A DNA stretch of 12,441 bases, from positions 1-12,441 of the forward strand of contig CBIHOZ010000201.1 of assembly GCA_966211525.1 (NCBI GenBank). The letters run 5' to 3'. How positions within the stretch are numbered: position 1 is the stretch's first letter; each line of letters opens with the position of its first letter. A program made the translations under genes and the position numbers. Under the pieces are notes generated by a model. It worked only from the letters and a program-made list of their open reading frames with translations. It was not told the DNA's origin and ran no database searches. This stretch comes from Ohtaekwangia sp966211525. Its GTDB lineage: Bacteria; Bacteroidota; Bacteroidia; Cytophagales; Cyclobacteriaceae. This document shows positions 7,113 to 12,441 of this stretch, one piece after another.

Positions 7113-7361
7113 ATGGAATCCCTACTCGAACTGCTGGGCTGGATCGGCTCCCTTGAAGTGATTATTGCTTACGGTTTAAACAGTTATCAGCGATTACGAT
7201 CCGACTCTTTGCTGTTTTACTTTCTGAACATTACAGGAGGTTTGCTGCTCATTGTCTATTCCATTTACAAGAGTGCGTATGCCAACACATTCATCAACGT
7301 GGTGTGGGTTATTATTGCCGTTCCCGCAGTCATAAAATTGCTTCGTAAATCAAAAAGATAA
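7110..7361 (+). CDS. Small CBU_0592-like integral membrane protein
   Basis: An 83-residue inner-membrane protein with three predicted helices (about 5-24, 35-55 and 59-78) and a basic tail (LRKSKR) expected on the cytoplasmic side. The pattern LGWIGSLEVIIAYGLNSYQR, then FYFLNITGGLLLIVYSIYK, then FINVVWVIIAVPAVIKLL resembles the small CBU_0592 family of unknown function. ATG codons at 7110 and 7113 are both possible starts. It lies 32 bases after the HhH-barrel gene and 33 bases before the CDF gene, so it probably belongs to the same transcript, but the inverted repeat over its start hints at separate control. The family call is moderate; no function is known. Confidence 0.8.
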   Translation: MMESLLELLGWIGSLEVIIAYGLNSYQRLRSDSLLFYFLNITGGLLLIVYSIYKSAYANTFINVVWVIIAVPAVIKLLRKSKR

Positions 7362-7394
7362 TTGTTATTTGCGCCCCAACTTGGGTTATAGATC

Positions 7395-8381
7395 GTGGAG
7401 GCAGCAAAGAAAAATATTCAGGTTCAGAAATGGGTAGCGGTCCTTTCGGTATCCCTGCTGATTGTCAAAGTGATCGCCTATTACCTCACGCATTCGGTAG
7501 CCATTCTTACCGATGCACTGGAAGGTATTGTTAATATCGTAGCGGGGTTCATCGGGTTGTATAGCCTCTACGTTGCAGCCAAACCCCAAGACGAAGATCA
7601 TCCCTACGGACACGGTAAAGTTGAATTTATATCGGCTGCGCTGGAAGGCAGTCTCATTTTCGTTGCCGGTATTTTTATCATCTATAGTGCTGTCGTCAAC
7701 ATGATTCACCCGAAGCCGCTGCACAAGCTTGATATCGGTATGGGACTGATCTGCATTACCGCTGCGCTCAACTATATCATGGGTGTGATCTGTATTCGTA
7801 TCGGCAAGCGCAACAACTCCATGGCATTGCAGGCCAGTGGTAAACATTTACAATCCGACACCTATACCACGCTGGGTATAACTGCGGGACTGGTGGTAGT
7901 ATATTTCACCGATATACTCTGGCTCGACAGTGTTGTAGCAATTGTGTTTGCACTTATTATCATGCGCACCGGGTATAAAATTCTGCGCAGCTCGCTGGCC
8001 GGTATCATGGATGAAACCGATCGTGATCTGTTAATAAAAATGGTAGGACTGCTGAACAGTAATCGAAATTGGAACTGGATCGACATTCACAACATGCGCA
8101 TCATTAAATATGGCAACCAGTTACACATGGATTGTCACCTCACGGTGCCATGGTATATAAACGTGAACGAAGCCCATCTTGAAATCGACAAACTCACCGG
8201 ACTGGTACGCGATCGTTTTGGCAGCTCGGTCGAGTTCTTCATTCACACCGATGGCTGTCTCAAAACCTCCTGTCCCATCTGCGACAAAGGTGACTGCCCC
8301 GTACGCCAACACACCTTCGTAAAAAAGATCACCTGGACGGTGGAGAATATCTCGGAGAATAAGAAACACTCGTTGAATTAG
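7395..8381 (+). CDS. Cation diffusion facilitator (CDF) family metal transporter
   Basis: A 328-residue divalent-metal/proton antiporter of the inner membrane, exporting ions such as Zn, Fe, Mn or Co. Six helices occupy about residues 10-210. Site A residues include Asp40 in LTDALEGIVN and His151/Asp155 in HLQSDTYTTLG; position 44, four after Asp40 and a metal ligand in YiiP-type transporters, is Gly, so metal choice may differ. DEDHPYGHGKVEF (66-78) is the conserved cytoplasmic loop. The C-terminal domain (about 207-287) is followed by a Cys-rich end C288-x4-C-x2-C-x4-C301, an extra metal-binding candidate. The start is GTG at 7395. The stop TAG at 8379 is the first three bases of a repeat unit (see 8379-8659). 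A short palindrome CCCAA-C-TTGGG (7375-7385) precedes the start and may be a regulator site. Confidence 0.93.
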   Translation: MEAAKKNIQVQKWVAVLSVSLLIVKVIAYYLTHSVAILTDALEGIVNIVAGFIGLYSLYVAAKPQDEDHPYGHGKVEFISAALEGSLIFVAGIFIIYSAVVNMIHPKPLHKLDIGMGLICITAALNYIMGVICIRIGKRNNSMALQASGKHLQSDTYTTLGITAGLVVVYFTDILWLDSVVAIVFALIIMRTGYKILRSSLAGIMDETDRDLLIKMVGLLNSNRNWNWIDIHNMRIIKYGNQLHMDCHLTVPWYINVNEAHLEIDKLTGLVRDRFGSSVEFFIHTDGCLKTSCPICDKGDCPVRQHTFVKKITWTVENISENKKHSLN

Positions 8382-8659
8382 CTGCGAACCTTGAGGAGAT
8401 AGCTGCGAGCTTTGAGCCGTGAGCATCGAGAAGGCTGCTGGCTGCAAGCTGCTGGTTGCAGGAGGAGTGGTACGTAAACACTATAGTAGCTTAATCTGAC
8501 TTGTAGCCAGCAGCTTGCAGCCTTTAATGAAGTTATATATCGTTAAGATGGAAATCCTTAAGTCATCAGGGACTGACATTACTCTTCCAGTAGCCTGAAG
8601 CCAGCAGCTTGCGGCCTCTTCACGCTCGCAGCTCGTGGCTCAGAGCTCGCAGCTATCTC
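8379..8659. repeat. Nested inverted-repeat module, about 280 bp, possible REP/MITE-like element
   Basis: The outer arms 8396-8424 and 8631-8659 are inverted copies matching at 26 of 29 positions. Each end holds two direct copies of an AGCTGCGAGC-type unit 21 bases apart: 8380 and 8401 on the left, 8624 and 8645 on the right. Inside lie three copies of a GGCTGCAAGCTGCTGG-type core: forward at 8440-8459, inverted at 8503-8522 and 8597-8616, all sharing GCAAGCTGCTGG. No open reading frame is present. The module fills the space between the convergent CDF and reductase genes, ending 6 bases short of the reductase stop codon. It looks like a dispersed non-coding repeat family or a non-autonomous mobile element; folding could also end transcripts from both sides. 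Confidence 0.8.
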
Positions 8660-8665
8660 ACTCTC

Positions 8666-9790
8666 CTACCCGATCTCAATGACTACATCGTCCGTCAACG
8701 GATGGCCTACACAGGTGAGTACATAGCCTTCAGCTCGTTCGGATTGGGAGAGTCCTTCTTCTTCATCGAGTTTTACCTGGCCGCTTAATGCTTTACCGCG
8801 ACAGGCTGTACACAAACCACTCTGACAAGAGTATGGAAGATCAATTCCCTGGTCGAGTGCGCTTTGTAATATAGTATTGCTGGGTTCTACCTGTACTTTA
8901 TATTCCTGACCATCATAGCGAATGGTTACTTCGCGCGCTTTAATGTCACCGGTAGTAGCAGGCTTCTCTTCTTTCTTGTCAAGTATACCTTGTACAAAAC
9001 TTTCCTTAAAGATTTTCTCTTTTGGAATCTTATGCGCGTCAAGCAATGTCTCAACGTTCTTCATCATACCTTCCGGTCCGCACATGAGGTATGTAGTTTT
9101 ATCAATGCCCCAATTCGGAACACGCTCGAATAATTTTACAAGCATCTCGTGGTTCAGCAAACCGGAGTATCCCTGCCAGTTCATCGGAGCATTATCGAGT
9201 ACATGTATAACATGCAGGCGGCCTTCATATTTAGTCTGCCATTTATCAAGTTCATCGCGGAAGATGATACTATCGATATCGCGGTTGCAATAGATCAATG
9301 ATACAATGCTTTCAGGCTCTTGCGAAAGTATACTCTTGATGATGGAGATCATCGGAGTTATACCCGATCCGCCGGAAAACATGACGATGTGGCGTTTGCG
9401 TTTTACATCATACTCGGTTGTAAACTGTCCCATCGGTTCCATCACCTTCAGGGTCTGTCCTTCTTTCAGATTATCCGCCAGCCAGTTGGACATCAATCCC
9501 TGCTCTACGCGCTTTACTGTTACAGCCAAATCGGTGTCAACAAAAGGCGAGCTGCATAACGAATATGACCTGCGCACTTCCTTGCCTTGCACGTTGGCGA
9601 TCAGCGTTAAAAACTGTCCTGATTTATACCCTATATTTTTTCCGGCAGGCTGTTCGAATACAATTGTGATGGTATCCTTTGTTTCGTTGACGATCGCCTT
9701 AACCTTGAGGTCGTAATAATGCGGTCCGCTGTGTGTGGTTTCTTCCTGCTTCGGCTCCTGCTTGGATTTCTTAAAAAAACTAAACGCCAT
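8666..9790 (-). CDS. PaaE-like FAD/NAD(P)H reductase with C-terminal 2Fe-2S ferredoxin domain
   Basis: A 374-residue electron-transfer flavoprotein that takes electrons from NAD(P)H to FAD and on to a 2Fe-2S cluster for an oxygenase or other acceptor. In order: FNR-type FAD domain (about 25-125, with RRSYSLCSSP at 73-82 binding FAD), NAD(P) domain (about 130-265, with SGGSGITPM at 139-147 and LMCGPEGMM at 235-243), and a plant-type ferredoxin domain (about 287-374) with ligands Cys322, Cys327, Cys330 and Cys360. This order and length match PaaE of phenylacetyl-CoA epoxidase and related hydroxylase reductases. No paaABCD genes are visible, so the partner is unknown; a standalone reductase is common in Bacteroidota. 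The N-terminus is lysine-rich (FFKKSKQEPKQ). It is transcribed toward the repeat module from a promoter near 9880. Confidence 0.93.
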   Translation of the reverse strand: MAFSFFKKSKQEPKQEETTHSGPHYYDLKVKAIVNETKDTITIVFEQPAGKNIGYKSGQFLTLIANVQGKEVRRSYSLCSSPFVDTDLAVTVKRVEQGLMSNWLADNLKEGQTLKVMEPMGQFTTEYDVKRKRHIVMFSGGSGITPMISIIKSILSQEPESIVSLIYCNRDIDSIIFRDELDKWQTKYEGRLHVIHVLDNAPMNWQGYSGLLNHEMLVKLFERVPNWGIDKTTYLMCGPEGMMKNVETLLDAHKIPKEKIFKESFVQGILDKKEEKPATTGDIKAREVTIRYDGQEYKVQVEPSNTILQSALDQGIDLPYSCQSGLCTACRGKALSGQVKLDEEEGLSQSERAEGYVLTCVGHPLTDDVVIEIG

Positions 9791-9815
9791 TCTCTTAATC
9801 AGTTATGTAGTTACA

Positions 9816-9844
9816 CCAGGTCGTTGTGAGAGGACCTGGCAACG
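9816..9844 (-). promoter_or_regulatory. Leader hairpin with competing stem upstream of the reductase gene
   Basis: CCAGGTC (9816-9822) and GACCTGG (9833-9839) form a perfect 7-base inverted repeat around 10 bases. A second inverted pair, CGTTG (9822-9826) and CAACG (9840-9844), overlaps it so that the two stems interleave. It lies 26-54 bases before the reductase ATG, inside the predicted leader. It may be an operator or an RNA switch-like structure; no known riboswitch class is recognised. Confidence 0.45.
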
Positions 9845-9879
9845 TTAAAATATAATTCTAAAATATAATTCCTTGGCTA

Positions 9880-9887
9880 CAAAAATA
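9880..9887 (-). promoter_or_regulatory. Bacteroidota -7 promoter element for the reductase gene
   Basis: On the minus strand the sequence reads TATTTTTG, an exact TAnnTTTG. About 20 bases upstream there is TTT rather than TTG. Transcription starting near 9874 would give a leader of about 84 bases that includes the hairpin at 9816-9844. Confidence 0.55.
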
Positions 9888-10028
9888 GTCAGGAATCTTC
9901 TCTGTAAAAAGGTAAACCGTGCATCAAAGTAGACAGCAAACGCAATTCGGCGGCCGTCATTGCCTGTAAACACCTAAAATGTATCACAACGGTTTAAAAC
10001 ACAGAGCGTAAAGCCGTTGCCGGCAGGA

Positions 10029-10060
10029 TTTGGGTGTATAGCCATAAGCGATTAATTTTG
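10029..10060 (+). promoter_or_regulatory. Canonical Bacteroidota promoter of purB
   Basis: TTTG (10029-10032) lies 20 bases before TAATTTTG (10053-10060), an exact TTG / TAnnTTTG pair at the standard spacing. Transcription would begin near 10067. It therefore lies downstream of an in-frame ATG at 10034 and supports GTG 10079 as the real start of purB, with a leader of only about a dozen bases. Confidence 0.7.
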
Positions 10061-10078
10061 GGCTTTAACACTGACATC

Positions 10079-11416
10079 GTGCAATTAAATCCACTCACCG
10101 CTATATCGCCCGTTGACGGCCGGTATTTTGAAACTGTTAAGCCTCTGGCCCCTTATTTCTCTGAATTCGGATTAATGCGTTACCGTGTGCAGGTGGAGAT
10201 CGAATATTTCATCGCCATGTCTGCCACCATTGCCGAGCTTGAAGACTTCCCGGTACACATGCTTAACGATCTGCGAAAGATCTACAAGAATTTTAACGAG
10301 TCCCATGCCGGTGAGATCAAGCTGATTGAGAAAACTACCAACCACGATGTAAAAGCGGTTGAATACTTTATCAAGAAAGAATTTGAACGCCTGAAACTGG
10401 ATCACTTCAAAGAGTTTATTCACTTCGGGTTAACGTCTCAGGATATAAACAACACCGCTATACCGCTGTTGTTAAAAGAGTTTATTGAACGTGAATACCT
10501 GATCTCTGCTGAGATGTTGCTGAGCAAACTGAATGTGCTTGCCATCGAGTGGAAAGATATTCCGATGCTGGCCTTTACACACGGACAACCTGCATCGCCT
10601 ACGCGTTTGGGTAAAGAGATTATGGTGTTTGCTGCGCGCCTGGAGAAGCAACTCAATCAACTGCGCACTGTGCCGCATGCCGGTAAATTTGGTGGCGCTA
10701 CTGGTAACTTCAACGCGCATGCTGTAGCATACCCGGGCACCGACTGGAATAAATTTGGTGATGAGTTCTGCCATCATTTAGGACTTGTAAGAAGTTACCC
10801 GACTACACAGATCGAGCACTATGATAATATAGCTGCCTTGTTTGATAATCTGAAACGTATCAATACCATTCTCATCGATTTCAGCCGTGATGTATGGCAG
10901 TATATATCGATGGAGTATTTCAAACAAAAGATTAAGGAAGGCGAGATCGGTTCATCGGCTATGCCGCATAAAGTAAACCCGATCGACTTTGAAAATGCAG
11001 AAGGTAATTTAGGATTCGCGAATGCGATCTTTGAACACCTTGCTGCGAAATTACCGATATCACGCCTGCAGCGCGATCTTACAGACTCTACTGTGCTGCG
11101 AAATATAGGTGTGCCGCTTGCACATACGTATGTAGCGATACAGTCATTATTAAAAGGTATCAGCAAACTGGAACTGAACCAGGCCGCGATCAACCGCGAC
11201 CTTGATGACAACTGGGCGGTGGTTGCCGAAGCTATTCAGACTATACTTCGTAAGGAAGGATATCCGAATCCATATGAAGCACTGAAGACACTGACCCGCA
11301 AAAACGAAAAAGTTACCCAGCAAAGCATCGCTGATTTTATCGATACGCTGAATGTGAAACCTGCATTAAAAGAACGCCTAAAGGCCATTACGCCTTTTAC
11401 CTATACAGGTATATAA
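10079..11416 (+). CDS. purB: Adenylosuccinate lyase
   Basis: Cytoplasmic purine enzyme of the fumarase/aspartase superfamily. It releases fumarate from SAICAR and from adenylosuccinate, in IMP synthesis and the IMP-to-AMP branch. It is 445 residues from GTG 10079, close to E. coli PurB, whose N-terminus SSLTAVSPVDGRY aligns with NPLTAISPVDGRY here. Conserved blocks, numbered from that GTG: TTNHDVKAVEYF (86-97), TSQDINN (119-125), THGQPASPTRLGKE (167-180, containing the general-acid His168), and the signature SSAMPHKVNPIDFENAEGN (292-310, containing the mobile catalytic Ser). The frame is open upstream to an ATG at 10034, but the extra 15 residues do not resemble the family and the promoter lies within them. 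It has its own promoter and ends at a bidirectional terminator. Confidence 0.97.
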   Translation: MQLNPLTAISPVDGRYFETVKPLAPYFSEFGLMRYRVQVEIEYFIAMSATIAELEDFPVHMLNDLRKIYKNFNESHAGEIKLIEKTTNHDVKAVEYFIKKEFERLKLDHFKEFIHFGLTSQDINNTAIPLLLKEFIEREYLISAEMLLSKLNVLAIEWKDIPMLAFTHGQPASPTRLGKEIMVFAARLEKQLNQLRTVPHAGKFGGATGNFNAHAVAYPGTDWNKFGDEFCHHLGLVRSYPTTQIEHYDNIAALFDNLKRINTILIDFSRDVWQYISMEYFKQKIKEGEIGSSAMPHKVNPIDFENAEGNLGFANAIFEHLAAKLPISRLQRDLTDSTVLRNIGVPLAHTYVAIQSLLKGISKLELNQAAINRDLDDNWAVVAEAIQTILRKEGYPNPYEALKTLTRKNEKVTQQSIADFIDTLNVKPALKERLKAITPFTYTGI

Positions 11417-11438
11417 CTTATTATAGCGATCAAATAAA

Positions 11439-11472
11439 AAAGAGGAGGTATATGGATATATACCTCCTCTTT
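11439..11472. terminator. Bidirectional terminator between purB and the TolC-like gene
   Basis: A perfect 15-base stem (11439-11453 with 11458-11472, AAAGAGGAGGTATAT against its complement) closes the loop GGAT. It has an A-rich run on the left and TTTATTTT on the right, so it can end transcription from purB (plus) and from the TolC-like gene (minus). Confidence 0.92.
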
Positions 11473-11503
11473 ATTTTACTATATATTCTAAATCAACGAT
11501 GCA

Positions 11504-12441
11504 CTACTCAGGCTTATACAAAAGCTGCTTGGTAGAGAAATCGTATAGTGTTAATCTGCGCAGATCGTAGTAAGCCGTCCAGAATGACTTCAATGCCTGG
11601 ATATAGCTTCGTTTAGCATCGTCTTTCTCCGTCAAGGCTATATTCAGGTTCGTGATATCAATCTTGCCGATGAGGTAACGATTCTGTGCTACATTATAAC
11701 GCTCCGTAGCAACTTCATCCGCTTTCTTGGTGATTTCAATTTGAAGCCTCAGCATTTCGAATTGTCGCACTTGTGTCATTACCTCCTGCTCAAAGTTTAT
11801 TTCATCCTGCGCAATGATATAATCGTTCAGTTTTTTATTGGCGATGGCCGTGCGCATCCGCGATTTGTTCCGTCCCCAGTCGAGCACGGGTACACTCAGC
11901 GTCAGGTTAAACTGTTGCAGTTCGGAAGGATCGGTATATACATCGTCCAGCATCAAACCATTATTATTCAAACCAAATGCTGCCGTCAACTCTGTTTGAA
12001 AACGCTGGCCGCGTGCTTCCGCTACTTCACGATCAGCTTCAATGCGTCTTCGTTCAAATGCTATATAGGCTGCGCGATTCTTGCGGGCATGTTCCAGTGC
12101 TTCATCTACGGTTACATCAAAGGAAGGAATGGATTCCGGCAAACTAAGCGCAAAGGTCTCACCTTCCATCAGACTTATATACGTTCGAAGTTGCAAGCGT
12201 GCTGTCTCCTGGTCGAGCGTTGCCTGCGCTACATCCTGTCGCGAACGCAACAACTGTAATTCCACCTGCAACAATTTATCCTGCGAAGTTGTACCGATGT
12301 TATAGCGGCCTTGTTCAATTTTATAAATGGTATCGTTGTTCGCAAGTTTAAATGTAGCGATCTGCAAATTGATCTGCGCCTGTAACACGTTAAAGACGCG
12401 ACTCACTGCTTCACGCGATATAAATTCCATTTGTTCTACAT
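11504..12441 (-). CDS. TolC-family outer-membrane efflux protein, 3' part only
   Basis: The C-terminal 311 or so residues of an outer-membrane channel that pairs with RND or ABC efflux pumps and an adaptor protein. The frame stays open upstream of the internal Met at 12430 (it reads VEQ before that Met) to the window edge, so the true start is outside. The long alpha-helical hairpin pattern is clear: QARINLQIATFKLAN-like helices, QGRYNIGTTSQDKLLQVELQ and RSRQDVAQATLDQETARL, then the second repeat with LSVPVLDWGRNKSRM and ATERYNVAQNRYLIGKIDIT. The second half of each repeat includes the family's RYxxG turn (YNIG, YLIG). A Bacteroidota-type pump operon probably lies to the right, as TolC is often its first or last gene; the pump and adaptor are not visible here. 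Confidence 0.92.
   Translation of the reverse strand, partial: VEQMEFISREAVSRVFNVLQAQINLQIATFKLANNDTIYKIEQGRYNIGTTSQDKLLQVELQLLRSRQDVAQATLDQETARLQLRTYISLMEGETFALSLPESIPSFDVTVDEALEHARKNRAAYIAFERRRIEADREVAEARGQRFQTELTAAFGLNNNGLMLDDVYTDPSELQQFNLTLSVPVLDWGRNKSRMRTAIANKKLNDYIIAQDEINFEQEVMTQVRQFEMLRLQIEITKKADEVATERYNVAQNRYLIGKIDITNLNIALTEKDDAKRSYIQALKSFWTAYYDLRRLTLYDFSTKQLLYKPE

Noticed and set aside
8379..8659. CRISPR array.
   Set aside because: The repeats are in both orientations, irregularly spaced and of two different kinds; there are no uniform spacers and no cas genes.

Overview
The window looks like a chromosomal segment of a Bacteroidota bacterium, most likely from the Cytophagales/Chitinophagales side. 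The evidence is gene content: a PorV/PorQ-like outer-membrane protein, an outer-membrane barrel carrying a helix-hairpin-helix domain, an alkylglycerol-monooxygenase-like desaturase and a lysine/alanine-rich H1-like protein. Starts also mostly lack Shine-Dalgarno sequences, and at least two Bacteroidota-type promoters (TTG / TAnnTTTG) can be read. The exact genus is not determined.

Layout. (1) Positions 1-1512 hold a medium-chain oxidoreductase of the quinone-oxidoreductase type on the minus strand. It is broken by a one-base frameshift near 361 and runs off the left edge. A HxlR-family regulator is divergent from it, and a two-tiered palindrome lies in the shared promoter region. (2) 1513-2337 holds a non-coding stretch, a histone-H1-like Lys/Ala-repeat gene and a strong terminator. 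(3) 2409-3999 holds an AGMO-like fatty acid hydroxylase gene overlapping a small SmpA/BamE-like lipoprotein gene. (4) 4208-8381 holds a co-oriented run of a PorV/PorQ-like protein (GTG start), a HhH-domain outer-membrane barrel coupled to it by an ATGA overlap, a small CBU_0592-like membrane protein and a cation diffusion facilitator. (5) 8379-8659 is a roughly 280-bp nested inverted-repeat module lodged between two convergent genes; it supplies the stop codon of the CDF gene. (6) 8666-9790 is a PaaE-like FAD/NAD(P)/2Fe-2S reductase (minus) with a structured leader and a perfect -7 element. (7) 10079-11416 is purB (adenylosuccinate lyase), whose promoter shows that the long open frame starts too far upstream. 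It converges on a partial TolC-like efflux protein gene (minus, off the right edge), with a perfect 15-bp bidirectional terminator between them.

Most genes are ordinary housekeeping or envelope genes. The least understood parts are the PorV-like/HhH-barrel pair, the repeat module at 8379-8659, the inverted repeat covering the start of the small membrane protein gene, and the alternative stems in the reductase leader. I see no CRISPR array, tRNA, rRNA, transposase, phage or obvious defence system.
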